A stretch of 45,368 nt of DNA, taken from the NCBI GenBank assembly GCA_026388335.1, contig JAPLJZ010000112.1, positions 1 to 45,368 on the forward strand, written 5' to 3'. The notes beneath the pieces are model-generated. The model was not told where the DNA came from. It searched no databases and worked only from the letters and a program-made list of their open reading frames with translations. The stretch is from Deltaproteobacteria bacterium (lineage in GTDB: Bacteria; Desulfobacterota; Syntrophia; Syntrophales; UBA8958). Made by a program: the position numbers and the translations under genes. The stretch's first letter is position 1. The number at the start of each line of letters is the position of its first letter. Of the stretch, positions 1-8,880 are shown piece after piece.

Positions 1-702
1 GCCCCGGCGGTGGGGGGGATCAGCATCGGTCTCATTCAGAAGCACAAGTTCGTGAAGAAGGACGAAGGGAAAACCTGCGCCTTCTGTCACGGCGGCCGGG
101 TGTATCCCGAATATACAGGGGAATATGGCGGCAGTCCCGATGTCCATTATCAGAAAGGCATGACCTGTATGGAATGCCACAAGAAGGCCGAATTTCACGG
201 CGACGGGACGGCCTATGCCACCAAACAGGCCGTGAAAGACCGGCCGTCCTGCCGGAATTGCCATAAATTGGGGCAGGAGGCGAAATTGACGGCCAGGATC
301 TCTCATCAGCGCCATCTGGGCAAGGTTAGCTGTTATGGCTGTCATACGGCGACGGCTTACCGTCAATGTCAGGACTGCCACCTTGGCAAAGGCGCTGCGG
401 CGAGACCGGCCCTGATTTTGGGTTTGAATCCCCGGGACAAAAAGACCCTGACGACCTTGCGTCTTATCCCCACCGTTCGGGAGACCTTCGTCAAGGCCGG
501 AATCAAGATGGAGAACTTCGACTCCCTGCCGAATTACTGGGATTCGCCGGTCCATAATATTCGCAAGCGCACCGACAGGACCCGTTCCTGCGACGCCTGT
601 CATGTAGAAAAAGCGGGATTTCTTGACTTGGATACAATGATCAAAGGCGGCTCAAAGGCCAATCAGGGTCTGATCATGACCCCGAAGCCCATTCACAGGT
701 GA
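1..702 (+). CDS. Multiheme (hexaheme) cytochrome c, 5'-truncated by window edge
   Basis: The frame is open from the first base (codons GCC CCG GCG precede the GTG at 10), so the real start and any signal peptide probably lie upstream of the window. The visible part has six CxxCH heme c attachment motifs: CAFCH, CMECH, CRNCH, CYGCH, CQDCH and CDACH. Extra histidines between them (for example in RISHQRHLGK and DVHYQK) could serve as distal ligands. Such proteins carry electrons in the periplasm or at the cell surface. The stop codon at 700-702 lies 7 bases before the next cytochrome gene and overlaps that gene's Shine-Dalgarno sequence, so the two are co-transcribed. The electron partner and substrate cannot be told from the sequence. 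The multiheme assignment is secure; the subfamily is not. Confidence 0.9.
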   Translation, partial: APAVGGISIGLIQKHKFVKKDEGKTCAFCHGGRVYPEYTGEYGGSPDVHYQKGMTCMECHKKAEFHGDGTAYATKQAVKDRPSCRNCHKLGQEAKLTARISHQRHLGKVSCYGCHTATAYRQCQDCHLGKGAAARPALILGLNPRDKKTLTTLRLIPTVRETFVKAGIKMENFDSLPNYWDSPVHNIRKRTDRTRSCDACHVEKAGFLDLDTMIKGGSKANQGLIMTPKPIHR

Positions 703-709
703 AAGCATT

Positions 710-2698
710 TTGAAATCAGCACAAATTATAATTGTTGCCTTCGTGTTGTTCTTGCTGGGCATCCTTCTTGCCGGTGCTGGATTTGCGAGAACGCATCAGG
801 ATGTCTGGCTGAAAAACGAGCAGGGAGACAGAATCAGCCCCCGGGAAAACAGCGCCGATCCCTACAGCCCCCGGAAGACCTGCGGCGGCTGTCACAATTA
901 TAACTTGATTACCTCCGGTTACCACTTCCAGCAGGGTTTCGATCAGATGAGCGACCGCTACAACGAAAAGCGCCCCTGGCTTCTATCGCCGGGGATGTTT
1001 GGAAAATGGCTCCCCACGGTAGCGGCTGGTCGTCTGGCAACGAAAAACAATACCGATGCCCGGCAGATAGATCTGACTACCTATGACTGGATCGGCGGCG
1101 GCAAATATAACGCCGGACACAAGGTCGTTGCGGTTGCCTGTGGCTGGTGTCATCCCGGCGGCGGACCCATGGAATACGGACGGGACGCCCAGGGAAGGGC
1201 AGACAAAGCGCGAAATCTCATTGCCGGAGAAAAATCGAACAAAGCGGCACTTGACGGTGATTACAGCGCTTTAGGGACGCCGGATAAAAAAAGTCACTTT
1301 CGGGAAAGCGGCGTTGTGGAGGCGGATTGTCTCCTCTGCCATCGCAGCAATTACCGTTTCCATGAGCGCAATGAGCAATTAAATCGCCGTAATTACCGCT
1401 GGGCCGCTACGGCGGGGGCCGGGCTGGGGAAGGTTTCCGGCGCCGTTTTTACTTACCACCGCCCGGGGGCCGGCCCAGGGGAGGCGGGATTCAAGGAAGG
1501 GTCATGGAACTTTTCCAAACGCCCCGTTACGGCATATGACTGGTCGAACCACAGCCTCTTTGCTCCGGACGGGCGGATGAAAGGCGGGCTCATAAAAAAA
1601 ACAGTTGAGGCAAAGAATTGTCTCCAATGTCACGGGGAAGGAGAGGCAAAAAATACGGGAGGTCTTCATGATCCCGCCTACGACGCCCATGTCCGTTCCG
1701 GGCTGATCTGTACGGATTGCCACGGTCTAATTGGTGGCAATGCCGGAGAGCGACTCCGGCATCAGATTGCCAAGGGGAACTCCCCCCTGAACACCGTCAG
1801 GGATGATCTTGATCATGTGGGCATGAAAACCTGTACGGGTTGTCATCATGGCGATCAATATAAGCCTGGGCGGAGCGGCATGCCCAAAGAGGCAAAAAAT
1901 CCTCAAGCCCTTCACGGTCGGAAATTCTCCAAGGCGACTTTCCATGCCTACCTGGTGGCCTGTAACGGTTGTCATGCCGTGGCTCAGCCGGCCCGGGGGA
2001 TGGTTGTTCTTGATATGAGCACGGGACGGGAAACCGGGTACGCGGCCGATGATCTGGGAGGTGTCCACTGGCTTCCCGATTATGCGGGCCTAGCGAAAGA
2101 ACCGTGGAAACCATGGATGACCCGTCGTGCTACCGGGAAGGATCGGGAAGAGCGTTATGCCCCGGTTGTTCCCAAGATCCTGCAATGGTTTGGAGAAAAA
2201 CTGGCAAACGGAGGAATTCGTCCGATCCCACTTCGGTATGTTGAAGAGGCCGCGAAATCTGTTTCCGACCTGACCGCATTACAGGTTAAACTGCCGGGCG
2301 GTGTTACGGGTAAACGTTTGACGGCAGTAAAAGATAAGGATATCATTAAAATGATCGCGGGGCTGTCCACCCTGGGTTTCCCAAAGGTGGTGTTTGTCGC
2401 CGACCAGATCTACAGTGTTAACAAAGGAGGCCTGGTTGGGGAACCATTTGTGGGCCCGCCTGTCATTTACGGGGTGGAACACGGCGTGACCGCCCTCAAT
2501 AAGAAACAGACCTATGGGGCGAGGGGACGTCCCGACGGTTGCGGGGACTGCCATACCGATACGTCTATCTTTTTTAACAAGATGGCCATACGGAACATCC
2601 GGGATTTTCTGAAAGACGATTATCCGGTCCTGAAGGAGCCCAATGCCGTTCCCCAGTATATGGATTGGGGACTGAAAGGGGTTCCGGCGTTTGAGTAG
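710..2698 (+). CDS. Octaheme c-type cytochrome, secreted
   Basis: The 662-residue protein begins with a hydrophobic signal/anchor segment (about residues 4-26, ending AGAGFA). Eight CxxCH motifs follow: CGGCH, CGWCH, CLLCH, CLQCH, CTDCH, CTGCH, CNGCH and CGDCH. No CxxCK catalytic heme motif is seen, so it is not a standard octaheme nitrite or tetrathionate reductase. About 180 residues between the seventh and eighth motifs are heme-free and may form a separate fold. The TTG start is supported by AGGTGA at 697-702, seven bases upstream and overlapping the previous stop codon. It sits between two other multiheme cytochromes and probably passes electrons with them in the periplasm. Direction of flow and terminal substrate are unknown. 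Confidence 0.9.
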   Translation: MKSAQIIIVAFVLFLLGILLAGAGFARTHQDVWLKNEQGDRISPRENSADPYSPRKTCGGCHNYNLITSGYHFQQGFDQMSDRYNEKRPWLLSPGMFGKWLPTVAAGRLATKNNTDARQIDLTTYDWIGGGKYNAGHKVVAVACGWCHPGGGPMEYGRDAQGRADKARNLIAGEKSNKAALDGDYSALGTPDKKSHFRESGVVEADCLLCHRSNYRFHERNEQLNRRNYRWAATAGAGLGKVSGAVFTYHRPGAGPGEAGFKEGSWNFSKRPVTAYDWSNHSLFAPDGRMKGGLIKKTVEAKNCLQCHGEGEAKNTGGLHDPAYDAHVRSGLICTDCHGLIGGNAGERLRHQIAKGNSPLNTVRDDLDHVGMKTCTGCHHGDQYKPGRSGMPKEAKNPQALHGRKFSKATFHAYLVACNGCHAVAQPARGMVVLDMSTGRETGYAADDLGGVHWLPDYAGLAKEPWKPWMTRRATGKDREERYAPVVPKILQWFGEKLANGGIRPIPLRYVEEAAKSVSDLTALQVKLPGGVTGKRLTAVKDKDIIKMIAGLSTLGFPKVVFVADQIYSVNKGGLVGEPFVGPPVIYGVEHGVTALNKKQTYGARGRPDGCGDCHTDTSIFFNKMAIRNIRDFLKDDYPVLKEPNAVPQYMDWGLKGVPAFE

Positions 2699-2731
2699 TA
2701 AGAGCTGCAAAAAAGCGTGGTATCAGATACA

Positions 2732-3481
2732 ATGAGATACAAAATGCGGATCATTAAGCTTTTTTTTATAGTCGCGATATTATTGGTTATGTTCATCTCC
2801 CCGGCGGGGGCGGATCAGAAACCGCCGCCGAGAATTGAACCCCGGGCGGTGGTGCGGATGATGGATAATCGGGAAAACGTTGTGCTCATTAATGTGTTGA
2901 GTTTCCTGGAATGTATGGACAGCCGGATTACTGCTTCTCTCTGTATTGTCTGTGAAGAGGCGGGAGAAAAGGCAAGCATGCTGCCCCAGGACCGAAATGC
3001 AAAACTCGTTTTTTATGGCGGGAATACCCCTGTCGAAGCGGACTGCGAGATCATTAGGGAGGCTCAACGTAAAGGTTTTGCTAATCTTTATATTCTCAAG
3101 GGAGGTCTGACGGCGTGGAAGCGGGCCGGTTATGAGGTGGAGTCCGTCAACCGGATTCCCCGGGTTCTATGGCCGGCCCTCAAACCGGGTAACCTGAAGC
3201 GCTGGTTGAATTCGGCGCCGGGGGCCTTGATGATCGATCTCCGTTCCCCGGCGGCCTACCAATCCAATCACATCACCGGCGCCGTCAATATGCCCCTGGT
3301 CTCACTACACAGAACCTACAAGGATCTTCCCTGGGATCGCCCCCTTCTCGTTATCGACGTTGATGGGTCCCGTTCCTTTCTGGTGGCGAGTTATCTGCGC
3401 CGTAAAGGCTTCGAGAATGTCCATCGTCTGGAGGGTGGTATGGCCGCTTGGCAGGCCTGGAACAAAGGAGTGGCGCCATGA
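2732..3481 (+). CDS. Periplasmic tandem rhodanese-like protein, apparently non-catalytic
   Basis: A signal peptide (hydrophobic IIKLFFIVAILLVMFIS followed by PAGADQ) leads into two rhodanese-like domains. The second (about residues 150-245) has the family pattern DLRSPAAYQSNHITGAVNMP and ends LEGGMAAWQAW; the first ends LKGGLTAWKRAGY. In active rhodaneses a cysteine sits at the tip of the loop after the strand 'hhhYC'. Here those positions read FYGGNTP in domain 1 and IDVDGSRS in domain 2, so neither has the cysteine. Domain 1 does contain other cysteines (CMDSR, CIVC). Start choice is uncertain: ATG at 2732, ATG at 2744 or GTG at 2717, none with a strong ribosome site. The 3' end overlaps the next gene by ATGA, implying translational coupling with the cytochrome b fusion. 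A scaffolding or sulfur-binding role is inference. Confidence 0.82.
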   Translation: MRYKMRIIKLFFIVAILLVMFISPAGADQKPPPRIEPRAVVRMMDNRENVVLINVLSFLECMDSRITASLCIVCEEAGEKASMLPQDRNAKLVFYGGNTPVEADCEIIREAQRKGFANLYILKGGLTAWKRAGYEVESVNRIPRVLWPALKPGNLKRWLNSAPGALMIDLRSPAAYQSNHITGAVNMPLVSLHRTYKDLPWDRPLLVIDVDGSRSFLVASYLRRKGFENVHRLEGGMAAWQAWNKGVAP

Positions 3482-5355
3482 GGACTCGCAGCAGCAGCGG
3501 ACGCGGATTATGTTTCGCCCTCCTTGTCTGTCTGGCCCTCGGAGGGATCTTACCAACAGGGATCGTCCAGGCGGCGGGTGACTCGTCAGGGACGCCTCGC
3601 AATTGTCAGTCCTGTCACAACGATGCCCTCTACAAGGCAGGCTTTCAGGCTTCCGCTCACGGCAGCAACACCTGTGTGAGCTGCCATGCGGACATTACCG
3701 GCCTCCGTCGTCACATGACCGGGGAAAACAAGCCCAGTCCGGTCAACTGCGGGAGCTGTCACCGGGATATCGCCTCTCGGTTCAGAAAGGATGTCCACTA
3801 TATAAAACAAAATTTTCAATGTCAGGACTGTCATCAGGACATCCACAGTATCCGTAAATCTGGTGAGGGATTCAAGGTTGCGGTAGTGGAGAATTGCAGT
3901 CAGTGCCACAGCCGCGAGGACTATACCCTCCTCGGGCACAGTGGCGCCCTCCTGAAGGGGAACGCCGATGCCGCCGCCTGCACGGACTGTCATGGCCTGC
4001 ACAATACCCCGTATTATGACCATTCCCTGGAGCGAGATAATACCTCCGCCCGGGAAAATTATACCCGTCGCTGCCGTTCCTGCCACGCCGATGTAAAAAT
4101 GGCAAAGCGGAACCGGTTCTCCACCAAAACCGTCGCCAGTTATGACGATACCTACCACGGCAAGGTTCTCAACATCGGGTTCCCCCAGCGGGTCGCCGGT
4201 TGTGCCGATTGTCACCTCGGACACAATGTCCTGCCCAAAAAGGACCTCCGGTCAGCCATGCACCCGGACAACATGAAGACCGCCTGTAAGGCTTGCCATA
4301 AGGGTTTTCACGATCGTTTCGTCACTTTTGAGGCCCACCCCGATCCGCTGGACCCCAAGCGTTCTCCCGTCCTCTATTGGACCAACGCCTTCATGATTGC
4401 CCTGCTGGGGGGGACCTTCGCTCTTTTCTGGCTCCATACCATCCTCTGGTGGCGGCGAACCTATTGCGACAAGTGCTGCGAGGGGAAGGCGGGATTCATC
4501 GAAAAGACAATCCTTCCGGAATGCCGGGAAGAAAAGCAGATCCAGCGCTTTCCCGTCCGGGACCGGATTATGCACGTCATGTTGATCCTGTCATTTTTCA
4601 CCCTTGTCATGACGGGATTCCCTATCAAGTATTACGATTCTCCCTGGGCCAAGATCCTCATCAACCTCTGGGGCGGAGCATACCGGGCCGGGCTCTTTCA
4701 CCGGATCGCCGCCCTTGTCCTCTGCGGCCTGTTTCTCTATACCCTGTGGCTTTCCTTGCAGTTCCTGTTCCCGAAGAAGCAGTTCCGGGGATCGCTGCAG
4801 CGTCTCTTCGGTCCCGACTCCCTGTTCCCGAATTTTAAGGATCTTAAGGATATCATCGGTATGTTCAAGTGGTTCTTCGGAAAGGGAGACATGCCGAAGT
4901 TTGACCGTTGGACCTACTGGGAGAAATTTGATTTCTTCGCCGTCTTCTGGGGGATGACCGCCATTGGCGGTTCCGGGTTTATGCTCTGGTTTCCCGAGGT
5001 GTTTTCGTATCTCTTCCCCGGCTGGATGATCAATGTGGCCACGGTGGTCCATTCCGAGGAGGCTTTCCTGGCGGCCATATTCATCTTTACCGTCCATTTC
5101 TTCAACAACCATCTCGTGCCCAACAAGTTCCCCCTGGAACCGAATATCTTTACCGGTCGCTATCGCCTGGAAGCCCTGCTGCATGAACGGCCTCTCGAAT
5201 ACGAGCGGCTCACGGCGGAAGGGCGTCTCGATGCCATGAAACGGGAAGGACCCGGTTTCTGGACCCAGTTGTTTGCCTCCGTTTTCGGCCTGGCCAGTCT
5301 GATGTTGGGGCTGTTGCTGACGGGATTAATCTTCTGGGCGGCTCTATTCTATTGA
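3478..5355 (+). CDS. Nonaheme cytochrome c fused to a cytochrome b-type membrane domain
   Basis: The 625-residue protein has a signal sequence, then nine CxxCH motifs in about the first 280 residues (CQSCH, CVSCH, CGSCH, CQDCH, CSQCH, CTDCH, CRSCH, CADCH, CKACH). The C-terminal part has about five or six transmembrane helices. Histidines lie in or next to them (IMHVM, LFHRI, VVHSEE, TVHFFNNH), as in the diheme cytochrome b subunits of formate dehydrogenase and hydrogenase. One polypeptide would therefore link membrane quinones to a periplasmic heme chain. The ATG at 3478 has AAAGGAG upstream and overlaps the previous stop; an in-frame TTG at 3448 has less support. A CDKCC motif just after the first helix lies outside the heme pattern. 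Direction of electron flow is not known. Confidence 0.9.
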   Translation: MRTRSSSGRGLCFALLVCLALGGILPTGIVQAAGDSSGTPRNCQSCHNDALYKAGFQASAHGSNTCVSCHADITGLRRHMTGENKPSPVNCGSCHRDIASRFRKDVHYIKQNFQCQDCHQDIHSIRKSGEGFKVAVVENCSQCHSREDYTLLGHSGALLKGNADAAACTDCHGLHNTPYYDHSLERDNTSARENYTRRCRSCHADVKMAKRNRFSTKTVASYDDTYHGKVLNIGFPQRVAGCADCHLGHNVLPKKDLRSAMHPDNMKTACKACHKGFHDRFVTFEAHPDPLDPKRSPVLYWTNAFMIALLGGTFALFWLHTILWWRRTYCDKCCEGKAGFIEKTILPECREEKQIQRFPVRDRIMHVMLILSFFTLVMTGFPIKYYDSPWAKILINLWGGAYRAGLFHRIAALVLCGLFLYTLWLSLQFLFPKKQFRGSLQRLFGPDSLFPNFKDLKDIIGMFKWFFGKGDMPKFDRWTYWEKFDFFAVFWGMTAIGGSGFMLWFPEVFSYLFPGWMINVATVVHSEEAFLAAIFIFTVHFFNNHLVPNKFPLEPNIFTGRYRLEALLHERPLEYERLTAEGRLDAMKREGPGFWTQLFASVFGLASLMLGLLLTGLIFWAALFY

Positions 5356-5369
5356 GAGTGAGGTAACTT

Positions 5370-6764
5370 TTGCCGAAACAAAAAAATCCGTTCTGGTCGT
5401 TCTTTGCTTCCGTTTATCTGACCATTACCCTCCTTGTCTTCACGGTTGTCCTGTCGATTGTCGGCACCTTCATTCCCCAGCAGGATGCGGCGCGAGGGTT
5501 TGCTCAGGGGATTCCATCGGGGCTGGCCTCTTTTCTACAGACCATGCAGGCCTTCGATCTGTTTCATTCTGTCTGGTTTTTTCTCCTCATGCTCCTCCTT
5601 TCCCTGAACCTCATCGTCTGTTCTCTGAACCGTTGGTCCCTGACGTGGAAACAGTTCCGGGGGTCGCCTATTTCCGGGGAGGAAGGGTTGTTCCAGGGAC
5701 TGAGCCCCGAACGTATCTTCTTGTGCGACGAAGATGTCGGGACCGTGACCGGGCGGGTGGAAGGTCTTTTAAATCGTAAGTATCGAAACATCAGCAGCAA
5801 TCAGGAAAAAGAAGATACCGTAATCATATGCGGTGAAAGAGGTCGATATTCCCGTTTCGCCGTCTATGTCGTCCACCTGTCCGTACAGCTCCTTATCCTG
5901 GGGGCGCTGCTGGGGGCGTACTGGGGTTGGGAAGGCTATGTCAATATCGGGGAAGGAGAGACGGCGGACGCCATCGACCTCAAGGGAGGGAAGGGGACCA
6001 AGGCGCTCCCTTTTACCATTCGCTGTGACAAGTTTATTGTCGCATTCTATGAGAATGGTGTCCCCAAGACGTATCGTTCGGATTTGACCTTTTTGAAAGA
6101 CAGCAAAACGCTCTACCAGGGTCCTCTCCTGGTGAATCATCCGATCTCCCTGGAAGGAGTGCGGGTTTACCAGGCCAGCTATGGAAGCTCTCCCGACGGC
6201 CGGGCCTCTCTTGCTTTTCCCCGGGGTGGTAAGGAGGGAAAGATAATAAAGGTTGGACCCGGGGAAATCTTTTCCCTGCCGGAAAAGGAAGGAACTGTCC
6301 AGATAGTGCGGCTGGAGGAAAACCTCATGCAGATGGGGCCGGCGGTGAAGATCCTGGTCCGGTCCGGGCAGGGAGAGGTCTCATTCTGGATCTTTCAGCA
6401 TATCGACAAAATCAGGGAAATGAATCCCGGGGTAACGGAGCAGGTCCCGATGTTCAATCCTGCCCTGTTCAAGCCCTATGTCTTTGTCTTGAAAGGTATG
6501 GAAGAGCGCTATTATACAGGTCTCCAGGTGAGCCGCGACCCGGGAGCGCCGCTGGTGGCGGCTGCTGCCGTGCTGATGATGGTGGGATTGATAGGGACGT
6601 TTTTTTCGTCCCACCGCCGCATCTGGATCAAGATTCAACCGGCCGGGGAGAAAACAAAGATCAGTGTCGCCGCGAGAAGCAATAAGCACCCCGTAGTTCT
6701 GGATCGCGAGGTACGGCAGTTGACTGAACAGATCAAAGTCAGCTTGGAGAAGGGATCAACATGA
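5370..6764 (+). CDS. resB: Cytochrome c biogenesis protein ResB (Ccs1)
   Basis: ResB/Ccs1 is one half of System II cytochrome c maturation, which carries heme across the membrane and attaches it to CxxCH apocytochromes in the periplasm. The 464-residue protein shows the family layout: helices near residues 8-32, 60-85 and 165-190, a large periplasmic domain of about 200 residues, and a last helix near 395-415. The N-terminal stretch with IVGTFIPQQ is typical of the family. The TTG start follows TGAGGT with suitable spacing. Its stop overlaps the ATG of ccsB, so the two partners are translationally coupled. Placement directly after 23 heme-binding sites suggests a maturation system serving this operon. 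Confidence 0.9.
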   Translation: MPKQKNPFWSFFASVYLTITLLVFTVVLSIVGTFIPQQDAARGFAQGIPSGLASFLQTMQAFDLFHSVWFFLLMLLLSLNLIVCSLNRWSLTWKQFRGSPISGEEGLFQGLSPERIFLCDEDVGTVTGRVEGLLNRKYRNISSNQEKEDTVIICGERGRYSRFAVYVVHLSVQLLILGALLGAYWGWEGYVNIGEGETADAIDLKGGKGTKALPFTIRCDKFIVAFYENGVPKTYRSDLTFLKDSKTLYQGPLLVNHPISLEGVRVYQASYGSSPDGRASLAFPRGGKEGKIIKVGPGEIFSLPEKEGTVQIVRLEENLMQMGPAVKILVRSGQGEVSFWIFQHIDKIREMNPGVTEQVPMFNPALFKPYVFVLKGMEERYYTGLQVSRDPGAPLVAAAAVLMMVGLIGTFFSSHRRIWIKIQPAGEKTKISVAARSNKHPVVLDREVRQLTEQIKVSLEKGST

Positions 6765-7582
6765 CGAACACCATGGTACTGAGTTGGGTCACCTTTCTCT
6801 ATTTCGGGGCCTTTGTGTTTTATCTTTTTCGCTTGGTCTTCGGTAAAGAGTTCTGGGGAAAAGCGGCGTTTTATGCGGTCCTTGGCGGCCTTGGCGCCCA
6901 TACCCTGGGACTGATGCTCCGGTGGAAGGAGTCTTATGCCCTCGGCATTGGCCACGCACCCCTGTCCAATTTCTACGAATCCCTCATCTTTTTCGCCTGG
7001 GCCGTCGTGATGCTCTATGTCATTGTGGAGTGGCGGATCAAGAACCGCAGCCTCGGTGTTTTTGTGCTCCCTGCGGCTTTCTTGCTCATGGCCTTTGCCT
7101 CCCTTGCCTCGGGAATCAGCGACCGTATCCAGCCCCTGATTCCCGCCCTCCAGAGCAACTGGCTTACCAGCCATGTAGTGACATGTTTTATGGGTTACGC
7201 GGCCTTTACGGTGGCCTTTGCCGTCGGAATCATGTACTTTCTGAGAAATATTCCCCTGTTTAGCTTCATTCCGGAAGCGCATATTCTGGATGAACTCATT
7301 TATCAGAATACGGTGCTGGGGTTTGTCTTTCTCACCCTCGGCATCATGACCGGTTCGGTGTGGGCCCATTACGCCTGGGGGGCCTACTGGAGCTGGGACC
7401 CGAAGGAGACGTGGTCCCTTATCACGTGGCTCATCTACGCCGTCATGCTCCATGCCCGTTACGTCCGGGGATGGAGGGGCAAGCGTATGGCTGTCCTGGC
7501 GATTATCGGATTTGCGGCGGTATTGTTTACCTATCTGGGTGTGAATTATCTGCCGGGACTCCATAGTTATCTACAGTCCTGA
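6761..7582 (+). CDS. ccsB: Cytochrome c biogenesis protein CcsB/ResC (heme handling)
   Basis: This is the second System II subunit, a polytopic protein of the heme-handling family. The 273 residues contain about eight membrane helices. The tryptophan-rich WWD-type segment is obvious in WGAYWSWDPKETWSLITWL (about residues 206-225), the periplasmic surface that presents heme. Histidines that could ligate heme occur in GHAPLSN, TSHVV and AVMLHAR. The start ATG overlaps the resB stop (ATGA). The length is close to that of stand-alone CcsB/ResC proteins, so the gene looks complete. The symbol varies between species (ccsA, ccsB, resC). Confidence 0.9.
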   Translation: MTNTMVLSWVTFLYFGAFVFYLFRLVFGKEFWGKAAFYAVLGGLGAHTLGLMLRWKESYALGIGHAPLSNFYESLIFFAWAVVMLYVIVEWRIKNRSLGVFVLPAAFLLMAFASLASGISDRIQPLIPALQSNWLTSHVVTCFMGYAAFTVAFAVGIMYFLRNIPLFSFIPEAHILDELIYQNTVLGFVFLTLGIMTGSVWAHYAWGAYWSWDPKETWSLITWLIYAVMLHARYVRGWRGKRMAVLAIIGFAAVLFTYLGVNYLPGLHSYLQS

Positions 7583-7604
7583 CAAAAAAGCGGAGGAATG
7601 AATC

Positions 7605-8030
7605 ATGAGATATGCATATTGGGTAGGAATCGTTTGTTGTCTGTTTTTTCTCAATTCGGCCATAGCCGGCGAGGGCGGCCTTATCGAAGTCCGAGGTTCC
7701 GAGAGTGGCAACATCATCAGCTTCAGTAACGGGGTCGGTGAGGTTGATACGAAGCCGGATCATGAAATCGTGGTGACCCTGCCGTCGAATCCGACGACGG
7801 GTTATCAATGGCAGTTGATGAAAACTCTTGCAGAAAGCACTGTGAAGCTTGTCAGCCATGTGTATCGCGCCCCACAGACAGGATTGGTTGGGGCGGGAGG
7901 ACAGGAGATCTGGATTTTCCGCACCACGGGCTTCGGAGAAAGCGAGATTGCCCTGGGTTATATCCGATCCTGGGAGAAGGGGGTTCCCCCTGTCAACATC
8001 CGGACCATCAGGTTGAGGGTCACTCCTTGA
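7605..8030 (+). CDS. Secreted chagasin-like (I42 family) cysteine protease inhibitor
   Basis: The 141-residue protein has a signal peptide (residues 1-21, ending NSAIA). It carries the three loops of the chagasin fold that block papain-type proteases: NPTTGY at 62-67, a glycine-rich loop GAGG at 96-99, and RSW at 121-123. It should act in the periplasm or outside the cell. The start has a good GGAGG site. It follows ccsB by 22 bases, so it may be read through from the cytochrome operon, though no functional link is obvious. No cysteine protease is encoded nearby. The 3' end overlaps the convergent RNase D-like gene by 11 bases. Confidence 0.85.
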   Translation: MRYAYWVGIVCCLFFLNSAIAGEGGLIEVRGSESGNIISFSNGVGEVDTKPDHEIVVTLPSNPTTGYQWQLMKTLAESTVKLVSHVYRAPQTGLVGAGGQEIWIFRTTGFGESEIALGYIRSWEKGVPPVNIRTIRLRVTP

Positions 8031-8880
8031 GGATGTCCAGCAGTTCGTTTCCGTATCGATGCACCTTGTCTTGAGAAAGGCCGGCGCTTGTAATCAATGA
8101 AACCAGTGTCGGCTCGCCTGTCCGGGAGATCTGGAGGAGTTCCTGGTCGGAGATGATCATAAAGAGCGCCCGATTTATGTTTTTCCCCTTGTTGAAGCGC
8201 CACAGGTAAAGACGCTTCAAACGCTCCCTCGCTTCCAGCGTCAGGCTGTTGAATCCCTGAATATGGCGGTATCCCTGGCGATTCATTATTTTTTCATGCC
8301 AGGATACGGAAGCGATACCTTCAAAACCCTCAGCGGCTGCGTCCAGAAGACCGGCGTGATCAAGTTCTTCATGTAATTTCCTGTATAGATCAATGAGAAA
8401 AACCGTATCCTGCGCGGCGTAGTGTAGCTGCTCTTCCGTCAGGGGTCTGTTTTCCCATCGGGATCGCTGAAGCTTTTTCTGCTTCTCGAAGTCGACGGCG
8501 AGGAACTGTCGAATCAGAGCGGCTAGAGACAACTGACGGCAGCCAAGAAGGGCGGCCGCACGATGGGTATCGAAGATCTGGTTGAAGGAGAAATCATAGT
8601 CACGTTTAAGAATCCGGATGTCATTATCCCCGGCATGAATAACCTTCACCGTCTTGCTGCCGGCAAAGACCTCGCCAAGAAAAGAGATATCCAGATTGGC
8701 GAGGGGATCGAAGATATAGCTGCACAACCCGGAATTGATCTGGAGGAGACAGAGTTTCTCGCGGAAATACCGGAAGGAATCGTACTCAGTATCCACGCCG
8801 ATCACGGGCGCTTTAAGGATATCTCGAGCTGCTTTGTCGCGTTTGACAGTAGAATCGACCCAGCTCCATTTGATTTTCAT
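8020..8880 (-). CDS. RNase D-like 3'-5' exonuclease with HRDC domain
   Basis: The DEDDy exonuclease motifs are intact: GVDTEYD (D30, E32), HAGDND in the second motif, and YAAQDT with the catalytic tyrosine and aspartate. The last ~85 residues form an HRDC-type helical domain (starting near EARERLKRLYLWRF), as in bacterial RNase D, which trims tRNA and other structured RNA 3' ends. At 286 residues it is shorter than the E. coli enzyme, which has two HRDC domains. The start at 8880 is preferred over the longer frame to 8931 because AGGAGAT lies a few bases upstream. It is transcribed toward the protease inhibitor gene and shares 11 bases with it. Confidence 0.9.
   Translation of the reverse strand: MKIKWSWVDSTVKRDKAARDILKAPVIGVDTEYDSFRYFREKLCLLQINSGLCSYIFDPLANLDISFLGEVFAGSKTVKVIHAGDNDIRILKRDYDFSFNQIFDTHRAAALLGCRQLSLAALIRQFLAVDFEKQKKLQRSRWENRPLTEEQLHYAAQDTVFLIDLYRKLHEELDHAGLLDAAAEGFEGIASVSWHEKIMNRQGYRHIQGFNSLTLEARERLKRLYLWRFNKGKNINRALFMIISDQELLQISRTGEPTLVSLITSAGLSQDKVHRYGNELLDILKE

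Noticed and set aside
710-2698. Octaheme nitrite or tetrathionate reductase
   Set aside because: No CxxCK catalytic heme motif and the length and spacing do not fit those enzymes.
6635-7564. Long minus-strand frame (309 codons)
   Set aside because: It lies opposite ccsB, which has clear family motifs; the frame has no family sequence.
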